A stretch of 64,000 bases of DNA from Hofstenia miamia (GCA_900660155.1 CABFPE010000348.1:149271-213270), one strand, 5' to 3'; positions 21,361 through 34,468 are shown, counted from the first letter of the stretch. Translations and numbers: made by a program. The notes: generated from the letters alone by a model not told the origin.

Positions 21361-23052
21361 AAAAGTCTAAAAGGAGAACAACACATTATCATATGTTTTA
21401 AATCTAATGCCTGCATTCATTTTTTGAATCTTATTCAGCAGAAATTTTTCAAATGTTAATTCATTATCTATCTCCTCTCCTAAATAGCTGACTGATTCAC
21501 TTTGCTTTATGGACTCATTATTTATCTTTAGTTCTCTATCACTTATTAGATTTCTTTGTGCCTTCGGTGAAAAAATTATAAATTGAGTTTTTTCAATATT
21601 TAGTTTCAATTGATTATTAGTAAAGTAATTGTTTAATTTTTCTATATCTGTTTGGAGGTTTTTTGTAGTATCAAAAGCATTTTGCAGTACTTATCAGGCA
21701 TGTGTCGTCGGCATATTGGTAAATGTAGCTGTGTTTAACATGTTTTATTATATCACATTTACAAAATTGCAAATAAAATAGGGCCAAGTACAGTACCTTG
21801 GGGCACTCCACAGTCAGTCGTAACATAACTTGATTTTTTACTGTTTAATATTACACGCTGCTGTCTATTTTTTAAGAAGTTCATGATTAAATTAATTGAG
21901 TTAACACCAAAATTATAATTTATAAGCTTGTCTTGCAGGATATCGAAATTCATTGAATTGAATGCCTTACTTAAATCTAGTAATGCAACACAACTGAAGT
22001 TATTATGAGATATATTAGACTTAATTTGTTGCGTGATCGATAAAATTGCGTCCTGGTTGCTATGCCCAGCACGAAAACCAAATTGCTTATTCGATAGGAT
22101 GTCTTCAGATTTTAGGAATGCGTTTATTTGAATATACAACAGTTTTTCAAAGAGTTTGCTAAAAGGATGTGTAATACAAATGGGTCTATAATTTTTTGCG
22201 TTTAGGTTGTCACCTTTTTTATATATAGGAGTTATATCCGATTTTTTTAGTAAGTCTGGAAATTCACAATCAATAATACATTGATTAAATGCGACTAATA
22301 ATTGTTCTCCAAAAATAGGAAAAAAACGTTTAATAATAAAAAATGGGAGATTATAAGAAGCGGTTGATTTGTTGGTATCAAGTTTTTTAACAATGTTTTC
22401 TAATTCATTGATTGTAGCAAGTCTAAAGGAAAATTGTTTTGCTTGTTTGAGATTATCAGAATTTTGTTTTTTCTTATAAGATGGGAAATTGAAATTTCCA
22501 AGTTCTTTGAATGTTGAATTTAAATGATTTAGTATTTGAGTTTTGTCTGTAACGGTAGTATTATTTATGTTTAATTCACTTATTTCGGATGAAAGACCCT
22601 TAGATTTTCCAATAAATTTATGGATGCATCGCCATGTTTCTCGAGTAGAATGTAGTTGATTAAAGAATTTTTGTCGAGCTTTAGTTAAATTTTTTGTTCT
22701 TAATTGCTTAATTACTTTCTTTGATTTTTCGTAATTGGTCCAATTAGTCTTTGTCGGCTTGGATTTAGCAAGTTGAAATAATTCTCGTTTAATGGATACT
22801 AGTTCATGGACTTGATTATCGTCGGTGTTTGAAAAAGGAAATTTAATTGCTTTAATCTTAACCCAACAATTCTTAATTGGGGCAACAGTGTTTAATGCTT
22901 TGTAGATTTCTTTTGCAATGCAATTAATCATTTGAGGTCCATTTTTATCTGAATAAGATAAATAGTCTATTGCATTTATGATTTTAAATTGCTTGCTTTT
23001 AGTAGTTTTGTTACTAATATATGTACACAGTGCATGATCACTAAATGATTAA
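21361..23052 (-). mobile_element. CR1/Jockey-like LINE, 5'- and 3'-truncated, near-intact reverse transcriptase
   Basis: Minus-strand non-LTR retrotransposon. It begins inside the apurinic-type endonuclease, whose last motif FSDHALCTY is visible at about 23046-23020, then continues into a 390-codon open reverse-transcriptase region (22931-21759). Motifs are NAKNYRPICI, QFGFRAGHSNQDA, the A-motif ALLDLSKAFN, and the B-motif CGVPQGTVLGPILF. One frame break follows, then YQYADDTC (about 21720-21697), then the 80-codon piece LNIEKTQFIIFSPKAQ with SVSYLGEEID. The abrupt 5' end in the endonuclease is typical of incomplete target-primed reverse transcription. The C-terminal thumb is missing. It shares YQYADDTC and KTQFIIFS with the LINE at 55.4 kb and is probably the same family. 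Confidence 0.88.
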
Positions 23053-23211
23053 ATAGTTATTTATTGTATTATTTTGATGAAAATTCCTTGCTTTGATGCA
23101 TGATGCTCATATATCACAATAATATAATGATAAATTGCGAGTTTAAAATTTATCATCATATTATTATATAATTGGTGTTTCGCTAAGACTTATTAATGCA
23201 CTTAACCCTTC

Positions 23212-24777
23212 TGATGGATTATATACATATAGGACTGTCTGTTATACATAGTTAACAATTATGTATATATAGATGTAATGTATAATCTTTATGTAAATAG
23301 TCATTAGTTTACTGTCTCACATAAATATATTAACTATAAATATTTACTATATGACATGTTATAATAATTTTTTCAATTTTACTTTTCAGATGTCAATCAT
23401 AAATAAATCATTTTATGGTACTAAATGATAACAATCGACATTTGTTGTGTAGTTCCATAATCAGGAATTATCTCTGATATTGAAATATGAGATTCAGATC
23501 AAGTCTAAGATCCGGATTATCTTCCTAGCCATAATGATAATCATCCTGATACAGATAATGACTTTAACTCAGTTTCTTCAGAAGAAGAGAATAATCGTGA
23601 GGTTGAAGATGATGCAGATATTCCTGGAACATTGTCAGGAAGAGGTAAAAATAAAAAGATGAATGAGTATAAATGGCCAAAAAAGAGTTATATTCATCTA
23701 TTGGCAACAAGGACATTAATTTTACTCAACCACCTTAAGTCAAAACGACTTTAACCTATTTTTAGCAACTTTTTTCTGAGGAATTAATTAAAGAAATTGT
23801 GCATAGCAAACTAATTTACACTCTGTACAAGCTTGTGATAAATCGATTGATACAAACTCAAGTGAAATTGAATCATTTTCATCAATGTTGTTAGGAATGG
23901 CTGTTATCAATCTTCCATCATATCGAGATTATTGGAACAAGTATTGTAGAATTGCTGTTGTTGCAGATAAGATGAGTCTGAAATGTTTGAAAAAAATTCG
24001 GAGATATTTGCATTTCAATGACAATAATATAGCTAATAATGACAGACATCACAAAATCAGAACAATGCATGAATCAGTGCGAAACAACTGCATCAACATT
24101 GAACATGAAGGAATGTATTCTGTGGATGAAGTAATGATTCCCTACAGAGGAACAAGAGCTGGAAATTTACGCCTGTATGTGAAGTACTAATCCAAAAAAT
24201 GTTCTCTTATATATTGGATTTGTGCACAGTTAATGATGGTTATTAGCAAGAAGAGATGCAAAATCGCTAAACAAAAAATATCCGTATTCCTTAAAGAAAT
24301 TCAGATTGGCAATTAGCTTCAGTATTGCTTTGGCTCATTACATACCGGCGAAGCGGGGTAGGCCTTCAAAAGATTCTTCTTCAGCTCCAGAACCTGCCAG
24401 AAAAAGAAAGAATGCGGCCGGAGTATGATGTTAGATTTGATGCAATTGATCATTATGTCTCAACTCAGAGAAATTGCTTTGTTGATTTCCATTCTTGTTA
24501 ATAAGAATGTACATTATTTGTGTTTTTAAATAAATTTCTTTTTTTTCTCATTCCATACATCAGTCGCACAATATGTTGTTGTTTTATTCAATTTTTACAG
24601 ACACCTTTTTATGAATCGAATTACTGAATTAAAGCAACATATCCATATGGATAAATTACATCATTAGCTAAAAAATGCCATATCAAGGAAAAACATTTTT
24701 TTATTCTAAATGACATAATGATAACAAAAAAAATTTTGTTAAGTCAATTGAAAAATGTTTGTCACAAAAAGGGTTTA
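23212..24777 (+). mobile_element. piggyBac-like DNA transposon, internally deleted
   Basis: The left end is TTAA-CCCTTCTGATGG (from 23212) and the right end is AAAAAGGG-TTTA (to 24777), fitting a TTAA target duplication with one changed base. Coding blocks are an acidic N-terminus (about 23490-23640), then GRGKNKKMNEYKWPKKSY (23640-23695), then the piggyBac-family signature in the open frame 23885-24190 (LPSYRDYWNK, IRRYLHFND, SVDEVMIPYRGTRAGNL, which carries the first catalytic Asp). A C-terminal piece follows at 24350-24480 (RKRKNAAGV, VRFDAIDHYV). The middle of the catalytic domain is absent, so it cannot code for active transposase. A 12-bp palindrome ATCCATATGGAT lies near the right end at about 24642. 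Confidence 0.85.
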
Positions 24778-27700
24778 CCTTAATTCTACTGCGATTTTGT
24801 CAACCAAATAATGAATATATTCATAATCTGAAAACACCACAAGATATAGGACCATGGTGGGGCAGGTTGCGGGTCACACTTAGCTTGTCAGGTAGAGTGA
24901 CAGATAGTATTTTAAGAAAAAAATTTAGAAGTCGAACATATTAATCTTTAAAGATTAAAAATATTTTTGCATTTTTTTATTGTAGTGGTAATAAAAGCAA
25001 AAGACGCTAATTGCATTGTGCAAATCATAACAACATAATGACACTAATTACAAAATTTGAAATAGTATTATGATTTATATTATACTAGCAACTTTAGACA
25101 TATTCTTTTAAATAATTCCCATATTTCATCTCAATGATTATGAAATCAATTAATCATTATGCAATTGTACTCTAACAAAATGGAAATCCGTTTAAATATA
25201 CTATAAATAATTCGTCAAAGTAAGCAAACACGCAGTTGTAAAAATATATTGTGCTTCAAATCATGCTATTATGCTATTTAATAATCGTCACTAAAGAGAT
25301 ACTACAATTACTTGCTTGTTGTCTCATGCTTTTACATAAACGTCACTAGAGGGATACTACATTTATTTGCATAATTTCTTGAAATTGATTATTAAAAATA
25401 GTTTAATTTCTTCTACCTTTCTACATAAAGATTACCTTTGTATTTTACAAATATTATTGGCCATGTTGTTAAACCTGTTAAAATGCAACTTTATAGGAGA
25501 TTGCAGGCGTAGATTTTACACAAATAAAATGTTCTCATTGTTTAATAAAAAAGAAGTAGTAGGCAAAGAAAAAATATGAAGCTCCAATCATCAATACAGA
25601 ACATTTGATGTAGCAATTTATAGAATTAAATAACATATTCATAATCTCGTTGAATGCATTTTGAAGAAAGTTGTGGCCTTTTGCAGCAATCGAATCTAAA
25701 TGTAAGCTAGAGCGAGTTATCTATCATTTTACCATTTTCTAGCAGTTCTATATTGTCCTTAGAAGGATATCAGTGGAGGCTTAAATGAAAATCGGAGGAA
25801 ATATTTCTTAAGGAGAATAGGTGTGTTACCCTTTATCACATGAATTATATTATGGGTTTTTTGAATGTGAGATTCGAATATGTTGAAACCAAGGAAACAC
25901 TCTTAATTCCATGAATGCAAAAGGCTTTCTGTATTTGTTAACAGGCTTGGTTAAAATTGTACAAAATACGGACAAATTGCTTTGTTACTTAAAAGCAACA
26001 CTATTAAAAAGAGGCTTAAGCTTTGTATATCATTTTAAAGGAAAAACTGTTTTTTCACATTTTGTTCTAGCATATGTGGAATTTGGGAGATATTGAAACA
26101 TCTATTGGTGAACATACTTGAACGTAATGTTGAAGATTTGTGTTATAAAGGTATTAGTGTATTCATTTGCGGGTGCAACTAAAAATATTATAAGTTTTCC
26201 TTAAATAATCCTATTAAAAAAAGATTAAAATTATTTCCATATCAATTTTCTGATAATCAAGATATTCAAATCCAAACTGAGTATAGTTAATTTTAGCTGG
26301 TTCTTTTAATTAAGTAGACCACCAACACCCATTAAGGCTCGCAAAAATGGAAAGAGAAGACACTCCTCTATAGTGTGGTGCACTCAGACATTGGATATTT
26401 CAAACCTGCTATTCTTCAAGGAATATTGTAGGATTGCATTCATATTAATAACCTAGCTAATTTGATTTTACTTCCATATTTTACATATCATAAATTAAAA
26501 TAATGCTTTATATACATATAGTTTGTTGACAAACTTGACTATAAGAAATATAATGAACCAAGTAGATTATTTTTTTCAAAAGAAGAAAGTGTACATTTTG
26601 TGGCCCTGCATTTTTACACCCCACACAACAACATTTCAATTGATTTTTATTTAAACTATTGAAGTTGCTTTTTGCTTTTTAACAAATTTATTTGCATTTT
26701 GTTTTAAAGCTGCCCCTATACTTGTACATGTTTTGCAACAAGTTTTACCATTAAATTAAAATGCTTTTTACTTTGCTTACAAATTTGAACTTGTATATTG
26801 CACCAAATTTGCTATGAACTGCCACTTTAAACTGTACAGACAACAAGTCTACATTGCAGTTATTGATGTTCAAATTTCATGAAGTCTATACATTTGATTA
26901 TATTAGTTAAAGCTAAAGTTCAATTTTGCAAAAAAGTTTCTTTATACCAAAGATCAGCTCAAGCAACTTTGTTTCAACCTAAGCACTTCAGGGTTAGTTA
27001 GGTCTCCTCTCTTACTATTGCTAAGAAATTCTATGCAAGTAGTTTATAGAAACAAAATGCTTTACTTTTTGGGAAACAACAAGTTGAAATAATTTTGGCA
27101 TTAGAGTAAACCACACATTACTGAAATGAATTAGGGAGAAACCATAAATTTATTGGAACATTCTGATCATTCTGATATGCTTTTTATTTACTGCTCACAA
27201 CAAATTTAAAAAGCATAAAAAGGAGACTGCTAAGTCTCTAATCAAAAGCTTGAAGAACACAAAGGCTTTCCTTATGAGTAATAAAAATATTATAAGTTGA
27301 AAAGAAGAGATCCATTTAAATGATTAACATTGTCACAATTAAATGCAAATTTTTACTTGGAAATGTGTCAATGACAGAGCACCAAACTATTAAAACAGTA
27401 TTTTCAATAAAGAGATGCATTACAAAATGCCAACTAGACTTTGTGAATATAATTTACTTAGGCCATTTAACTTATGGAGGAAACCAGTGAAGCTGGGATT
27501 GCCATTGCTTCAGCAAAAGAATTTAACATTTTGCAGATGAAATAAAAAAATCAGATGGAATTATTGCTAAGTTCAAGAAAAATTTGAAGATATTTTTCTT
27601 TATGCAATTTGTAAATAGTAAATAAAATTTTATAGTTTGTATTATTCTAGTGTTTATAATTAATCCTCATTTAGAATTTGTGCAACATTTAGAAAAATAA

Positions 27701-28740
27701 TAATGTAATAATATAAAATAAAAAGGTTCAAAGAAACTTTATTTCCCTAGATAATATAGGACCCTCTAAACATTAATTTCCATAACTTTAATTAACAGAT
27801 ACACTAACAATCACTATTTAGGTGAAGTAGCTCCACAGTACTCCAAATGATTGGGCATCTGCCCAATGCTGCTCTTTTTGTCAGCAACAGATTCAAGAAT
27901 CCAATTTTATCCAAAGTGTCTCTAGCACCCATCTCAAAGAAGTTAATTATGTGTGCCCTAACCTATGATGATGCTTACTAATGACTAGGCACAACTTGAC
28001 TTAAACTCTTTTTGTAATGTGGATTGTTGTATTTTTATGCATTAGATATACTGGCATATGTTGTATGCAACCTGACTTGACACTAGCTACTTTGTTAACA
28101 AGTTGGCTAAATTAATATTAATATAAAAATCTATTCGTTTTCTTATTACTTTTAAATAAATAGCAGCTTCCTAGCCTACATGTAAGATAATGAATATAAC
28201 AAATAGTCTCATTATCAGTCACTTTATCATCAACAATTTGAATCTAGAAAAAGAGTTAAGTTATAACATATGTTTGGCTAACTAGCCATTTCTCAAATTT
28301 ATTATCAAAATATTCTTAAATGCAATTGATAGTCAGCTAAATGGGTAATCAAAAACGCCTAGTCATACACCTAACCTAAGTGCATTTCATGATCAGGGGC
28401 AAAGAACTGAGAATCATTCCTGTCATGAGATCCTGACCACTGCTCAACACAAACTGTTTAGCTCAACATTTGTAATAGTTAATCAAACCAGATAATAGAG
28501 CAAAATAAGATTTCCAAAGAATATACAATAGCAATAGTTCCAATTTTTTAACCCTATTTATACTCTAAATCAAATTAGTAGCTGTTGGTTTGAATTTTGA
28601 ATTACCTAAAAATTTCTGCCTAGTTTGTTAAAATAAAAAGAAGCAATTTCACCCTCAATGTTTTGGTAAATTGTTTTTACAACCCTGTATTTAATTTATA
28701 AATCTTAGTTTGCACAAATCATCATATAAGTTGCTTAATT
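24778..28740. other. About 4 kb without a confident gene
   Basis: AT-rich non-coding DNA. A short repeat (CGTCACTARAGRGATACTAC) occurs twice, at about 25286 and 25338. From about 26560 the word usage shifts toward the CATTTG/TTGCAAC-rich style that continues to 31.3 kb. The text at 28355-28445 resembles 60105-60190. No RNA gene or regulatory element was recognised. Confidence 0.45.
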
Positions 28741-30560
28741 ATTTTTAAACATCTTCTTTTTTCTTTTTTCATTTGATCTTTGTTCTCAGCAGCTTATTTA
28801 TTGGATTATGCTACATGGCTTCCTCAGCTTGCATTATTTTAGTACAGCTTGTTCTCTATGCACTAATGCATCTGCCCATCTTATAATCATTCAAGCTTCT
28901 TGGCTGCTCCAGCTGACTGCTTTGAATTGTGGTTGCTCCATCATTTTCAGTATGGCTTCTTTTTCCATTGTTATAATGTTCATGTGTCTTAAAAACTCCC
29001 CCTCTTTTTTATCTTCTGATATGGGTGTCATTTGTTTTATTTACTTCACTTTCTGTGAGAATATTTCATAGAATTTTCTGTACATTTGTAATCCTTTTAA
29101 TCTTATCACTAGCATCATCTGGGCATCTGCTCTACTTGTGTTTGCCAACTATTCCAGTATTGTGGTTTCTGGGTAAAAGAATTATAATACTTTTCTCAAG
29201 CTTCTTGAGAAGCTTATATTTTCTATCACTTACTCTTCAGTTATTTCATTGGGATCATTTTTATTCATTCTTAGTATTGTTACAATTCTCACCCACTTCA
29301 ATATCTGTATTGTTTGTTCCATATATCAAGCCAAACTATATTGTTTCCTACCAAGAATAATATCACTGTCTTAATTGTTCATTTTTCAAATTCTTCTTGC
29401 AATGTCTCTAGTTGTGCATTTATTGGAAGCCTTCAGTATATAAATTGTATGGTGTTATCCCTCCTTCAATATATATCCTTTCTCTATTGTCATTTTTAAC
29501 CATTATCTCTTTTGACTTCCTATAATCTTCTTTGTTGACAATGGCTTTCACTTTCTCTTTCATGTTTATGTATAATTTATATGCATGCATGTATGCTTGC
29601 ATGATTTTCTTATCTTTAGGTACTCTCAATTTTAGCAGTATCATCACAATTGATATTACTTCAGGTGGTGTGCATTTGAGTATTTTGATTTTGATTTGTT
29701 GTTCTATCTTTCTGTTTGATGCAATTCTTTTTGGCACCATTGCCATGCCTATTGTTGCTTGGTAATTGATCTTGCTCCCTGTAACTTTTTCCAGAATTTT
29801 TCCATTAAGCCCTGCCTTTTCAGTTTCATAGTTATGCTATCTTTTATTTCCAATCTTGACATAATGCATTCAACATCCACTGCCAATTGATTGCATGGCC
29901 TTAACAATTCTTCTAGTTCTGTTTAAAAAATGCTTCAGTGAACATCAGTTTCATCATGGCTACTGTTTGTTTATTTTCAGGGATAGAGTTAGTTGAGTTG
30001 ACTTTAACAGCTCATCATCTACTTGCATTTCTTGTGACAATTTCACATATTTCAACAGGTTCTGTTATACCACTCTATCACATCATCTCATCACTTTTTA
30101 TTATTTTTGTAAATATGCATCTCAGGCTCTCTTTCTCATATCATTTCATTTACTCCATTATAGTTTGCTGTATGTTTTTGTTTCTGAAAATTTGTGCTAT
30201 GTCTGCAGTGCTTACTATTTTTCATTTTATGATTTTCCCCATTGTTATCTATGGTTGTCTCTGTAATTGTTTCAATCATGTTTCCAATGTTGTACCACAC
30301 ATTTAATTTTTCATTGGTTCATGGAAAATTGATATTTCATTTGGGCATATTCCTGTTCTATAAGCCATCTCCACTATTGGCATTTTAACAATTTGGCTCT
30401 GGTTAATGATGATTCTGCTAATTTGTTTTTCTATCAGTTGCATTGTTTCTGTGATTTATCTGGGACTAAATTTTTTCAACATGTCCTTTCAAAAGCCAAT
30501 TTCTTGATTTTCTTTGCTTTTGTGAATCTGTTTTGTGTTTTCCTTGAAATTAGCAATTTT
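28740..30560 (-). other. Lys/Glu-rich coding-like remnant, probably retroelement-derived
   Basis: The minus strand reads as long Lys-, Glu- and Ile-rich stretches, the longest open piece being 29420-29746 (motifs MAMVPKRIASNRK, KAIVNKEDYRKSKEI). The plus-strand ORFs in the same region are low-complexity, Phe/Ser/Leu-rich shadows of it. The composition resembles the Gag-like region of an LTR element, but no domain can be named. It lies next to the small LTR element at 30.6 kb, though that element reads on the other strand. Confidence 0.3.
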
Positions 30561-30615
30561 TCTTTATCAATGATTATCTGGGGTATGCAAACTATCTGTT
30601 CTATGAATGCCATTA

Positions 30616-31270
30616 TTGTAGCATCGCTGGTAGTTGTTACTATTTATCAGCCAGACCACATGCTTTTCTTGTTAATGACTGGTAGTTGTAATATTTGTAA
30701 ATATTGTAAATAACCTTGTATATAAAGACCAAAGCATTTTGTAAATGGAAGTAGTTTGAACTGTATTCTCTTTGTGTTCACTAGAATCACACCCCAGTGA
30801 TTCTACATGGCGACCATGACAGGAACCTGATGTGATGCAGAACATTCCAATGTCTCTCTGCAATATGAACCCAATCAATATGAGTCAGCCAAGCCTATGC
30901 CTTAGTTTTTGCATGTTTGAGCAAGGAGCTTGTAATGATGCTGCAAAGAAGATGGTTTTTAATCTGTTGTTCTCAGTCATTGCCAGCCACAATTGGTGAT
31001 GGACATGGTTTCAAAGGTTAAATCTGATGCCTCTCCACAAGATTAACCCAATCAATAGGAGTCAGCCAAGCCTATGCCTTAGTTTTAGAATGTTTGAGTG
31101 AAGAGCTGTTGAATGGATCCTTTTGGACCAAATCCTCCTCCCTTGGGCACGCAACCAAAAGTCACTGAGTCTGGCCTGGGGCAGCATGTAGCATCACTGG
31201 TAGTTGTTACTATTTATTGGCCAGACCTCACGCTTTTCCTGTTAGTGACTGGTAGTTGTAATATTAGTAG
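30616..31270 (+). mobile_element. Miniature LTR element (TRIM-like) fossil
   Basis: The 5' LTR lies at 30616-30807. It starts TGTAG and ends CTACA, has a TATATAAAG box near 30719, and is directly followed by a primer-binding-site-like TGGCGACCATGACAGGAAC. A second, partial LTR begins at about 31189 (TGTAGCATCACTGGTAG) and matches for about 80 bp. The internal region is only about 380 bp and holds no gene, but carries a roughly 60-bp internal direct repeat (about 30870-30930 and 31041-31107, TCAGCCAAGCCTATGCC). It fits a terminal-repeat retrotransposon in miniature. The LTR pair differs at several positions, so it is old, and its 3' end is incomplete. Confidence 0.65.
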
Positions 31271-31737
31271 TGTACATAGTCAAGAGGAGAAGTCACAAAC
31301 TGACATTTTGACCTCTGTGATATTGATGAGTGTTTTTAGTGACTCAGCATTTGATTGACAGATGACTAATGAAATTCTGACAGGTTGTGATAACTCACAA
31401 AGTGCTTTTTGACAGCTCTGGGGGTAACCAGCTGACAGTTCGCTAATAGCTTTTTAATTAGTGTACCATATTCAGGCCTATTTAAATGATTCATTTTCAA
31501 ATTTAGTTTACACTTTTTGATGACTAATTTTGTTAATATCACGGATTACATTTCATGTTTTTGCATGCATTACAATTTGTTAATATTCCTTGTTATCACA
31601 CATTTTCATTTTCGTCAATGCAGTACACTATCAAAATTTCCTTTTGTAATATCACACTAGTGAATATTTTCTCCTATCCGTAAAAAATTTCCATGTTTTT
31701 TGTATAAACACGCAAAGACTGGCAATGAAATAACCAA
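31271..31737. other. Unassigned sequence left of the assembly gap
   Basis: No gene was recognised. It does not match the Crypton-like sequence on the far side of the gap. Confidence 0.5.
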
Positions 31738-32737
31738 NNNNNNNNNNNNNNNNNNNNNNNNNNNNNNNNNNNNNNNNNNNNNNNNNNNNNNNNNNNNNNN
31801 NNNNNNNNNNNNNNNNNNNNNNNNNNNNNNNNNNNNNNNNNNNNNNNNNNNNNNNNNNNNNNNNNNNNNNNNNNNNNNNNNNNNNNNNNNNNNNNNNNNN
31901 NNNNNNNNNNNNNNNNNNNNNNNNNNNNNNNNNNNNNNNNNNNNNNNNNNNNNNNNNNNNNNNNNNNNNNNNNNNNNNNNNNNNNNNNNNNNNNNNNNNN
32001 NNNNNNNNNNNNNNNNNNNNNNNNNNNNNNNNNNNNNNNNNNNNNNNNNNNNNNNNNNNNNNNNNNNNNNNNNNNNNNNNNNNNNNNNNNNNNNNNNNNN
32101 NNNNNNNNNNNNNNNNNNNNNNNNNNNNNNNNNNNNNNNNNNNNNNNNNNNNNNNNNNNNNNNNNNNNNNNNNNNNNNNNNNNNNNNNNNNNNNNNNNNN
32201 NNNNNNNNNNNNNNNNNNNNNNNNNNNNNNNNNNNNNNNNNNNNNNNNNNNNNNNNNNNNNNNNNNNNNNNNNNNNNNNNNNNNNNNNNNNNNNNNNNNN
32301 NNNNNNNNNNNNNNNNNNNNNNNNNNNNNNNNNNNNNNNNNNNNNNNNNNNNNNNNNNNNNNNNNNNNNNNNNNNNNNNNNNNNNNNNNNNNNNNNNNNN
32401 NNNNNNNNNNNNNNNNNNNNNNNNNNNNNNNNNNNNNNNNNNNNNNNNNNNNNNNNNNNNNNNNNNNNNNNNNNNNNNNNNNNNNNNNNNNNNNNNNNNN
32501 NNNNNNNNNNNNNNNNNNNNNNNNNNNNNNNNNNNNNNNNNNNNNNNNNNNNNNNNNNNNNNNNNNNNNNNNNNNNNNNNNNNNNNNNNNNNNNNNNNNN
32601 NNNNNNNNNNNNNNNNNNNNNNNNNNNNNNNNNNNNNNNNNNNNNNNNNNNNNNNNNNNNNNNNNNNNNNNNNNNNNNNNNNNNNNNNNNNNNNNNNNNN
32701 NNNNNNNNNNNNNNNNNNNNNNNNNNNNNNNNNNNNN
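31738..32737. other. Assembly gap, exactly 1000 N
   Basis: A run of exactly 1000 N, probably a placeholder length. Any reading frame drawn through it is meaningless. Confidence 0.99.
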
Positions 32738-33470
32738 TGTGTTCTATAAAAATCAATAATAATTTGACGTTGTTTTTTCGTAATATCATGACAGTTAGTA
32801 ATGTGGTCTCTCAATTTTAAAGATCGTTTAGTACACAAAATACAAATTTGAGAGTGTGGTTGCCGGATTCTCCTAGTCGGTCTTCTTTTTTTATAATTAA
32901 CACACATATCTTTAGGTGCTACATCATGAACATTAGAATTCAGAGATGAACATTCTAGATCTAGCTTTGTCATTTCATTTTCCAAGGATGGATCGCAATC
33001 ATCGAATGACATTCAGTCAAGATCTATTAAAAAAAAACAATACATTATAAAATGCTTGAGATTGTTTAAAGAATTATAACATTAACAAAGAACTATTTAA
33101 TGACAATAACACGTATGAAAATCAAGAAAAACAAATGCTCTAAGAGATGATATAAGTAATGAATAAAATATTTAAGGCTATTTTACATGAAAATGAAAAT
33201 AATACTTTTTGATAGATCAACTATTTTTCAATACTTAATCTATTCCTATAAAAAATATTACAAAGCGCCTATATAAATGACAGAATACAAAACGCCGATA
33301 TACGTGAAAATGGGCTAAAAATTGAATTTAAAAAGTTGTAAAAAAATTTCTTTCTTTTTTTATTCAATAAATGTTTTTTAATGTGTAATTCTCATATAGT
33401 TGAGAAAATTATTTAAAAAAGTTTTTTGAATACACGTAACTTACCCGGCGCTTTGTAACCCTTAGAAATA
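32738..33470 (-). mobile_element. Crypton-like tyrosine-recombinase element, copy 1 (5' part only)
   Basis: Minus-strand start of the same protein as at 39.4-40.4 kb: MSFDDCDPSLENEMTKLDLE begins at 33012, with a C2HC-type motif (CILCTKRSLKLRDH, then CH). The remainder falls in the gap. Upstream is the terminal-repeat motif CGGCGCTTTGTAA (33446-33458). An inverted TTACAAAGCGCC lies at 33258-33269 and is missing from copy 2. The right end is truncated after CCCTTAGAAAT and fused to the GGTCACAAGCAGTTAG repeat. Confidence 0.75.
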
Positions 33471-33471
33471 T

Positions 33472-33515
33472 GGTCACAAGCAGTTAGCTACAATATATAT
33501 ATATATATATACATA

Positions 33516-33562
<47 letters not shown>
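33472..33562 (+). repeat. Unit-end repeat GGTCACAAGCAGTTAGCTAC + (TA)n, copy c
   Basis: The 20-bp word GGTCACAAGCAGTTAGCTAC is followed by about 70 bp of TA. It is the same, in direct orientation, as 38378-38478, so the two bracket Vang copy 3. Confidence 0.85.
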
Positions 33563-33566
<4 letters not shown>

Positions 33567-33748
33567 GCGATCAAAAGTTTTCGGACACCTAACTGAACAA
33601 ATTCTTCTTACAGTGATGAACACTATATCTTTGATTTTTTTCAATTGGGTTAATTTTAGCATTGTTAATTCAAATTTCTCCTTAATATTTATATATGCAA
33701 TTTTATTTTCATCCTATGACTCTGTTAAGGGGCCCCCTAAAACTATGT
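33563..33748. mobile_element. Possible Tc1/mariner terminal fragment
   Basis: Starts right after the TA tract with TAGTAGCGATCAAAAGTTTT followed by CGGACACC. The AAAAGTTTTCGGACACC style is common at Tc1-like element ends. No transposase is present. Similarity to the left half of the window resumes at about 33750. Confidence 0.4.
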
Positions 33749-34328
33749 TAGTAAATATGCATGGTATGTAAAATATGACACAAAAATCGTATTCAGCATG
33801 AAAAACTCAGAATATTAACAATTTTTTGTAAGAATTTTTTGAGAAGTTTCTAAAATATTGGTCATCAAATTTTGTGCAAATCCTATTACAATGTTCAAAC
33901 TTGCATCTCAATTAGCACTTAGCACATAGTCATTCCATCTCGAAAGGAATTATTTTCATGGGCAATCTCTTCGTGACTTCTATGTGACAAAAGGTCTAAA
34001 TCTTCATCATTAAATATCATTTAATAGCTTTGCATCATTATTCTCCTCTATCTCTTCTAAATCTTGTTCAGTGTTATCTCCAGATTCCTCAATTAGAAGA
34101 TTTTTTATTGTTTGCAGGAAATGTTGAGCTGACATTCTTTCAGACATTATAAATAACAATTGAACCTGGTATGCTTGAAATTTCTACATTTGCAGCAATT
34201 TTTGCAGCAATTCTATCAAATGAAATTGGAGTATATTTAGTACTCCATGATAATTGGGTACAATTAGCTGGAAAACTCTTGCCGCAAAATATTCGCATCT
34301 CATTGAAATATTTACACAAACTATTCAC
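33749..34328 (-). pseudogene. Divergent small ORFs upstream of Vang copy 3 (counterpart of 960-1540)
   Basis: This is the inverse of about 960-1540. One frame (34140-34328, 62 codons) reads FNEMRIFCGKSFPANCTQLS and is also open in the left copy from about 943 to 1120. The second, acidic frame found intact at 1117-1362 is damaged here by a small local duplication near 34010. The product is not recognised. Its position head-to-head with Vang, about 255 bp apart, would allow a shared promoter if either frame is real. Confidence 0.3.
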
Positions 34329-34468
34329 ACCCTTTTCATTATTTTAATAGGACAATACAATCTGTGTACATGAATATTTACATGAATTTATGTTCTAAAT
34401 ATCATTTATAATATGTTACTAAGGTTTTCGGTATATTTGTAGAAAATTACAAAACTTAATATAGAAAT

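Noticed and set aside
28808-30713. Series of Phe/Leu/Ser-rich plus-strand ORFs
   Set aside because: Low-complexity text with membrane-like composition, antisense to a Lys/Glu-rich minus-strand remnant. No domain was recognised.
31657-33012. Apparent 451-codon ORF through the N gap, and two others
   Set aside because: The frames are carried by 1000 N. Only 32738-33012 has real sequence, and it belongs to Crypton-like copy 1.
33474-33662. ORF made of Tyr-Ile repeats (also 38368-38652)
   Set aside because: Translation of the (TA)n microsatellite.
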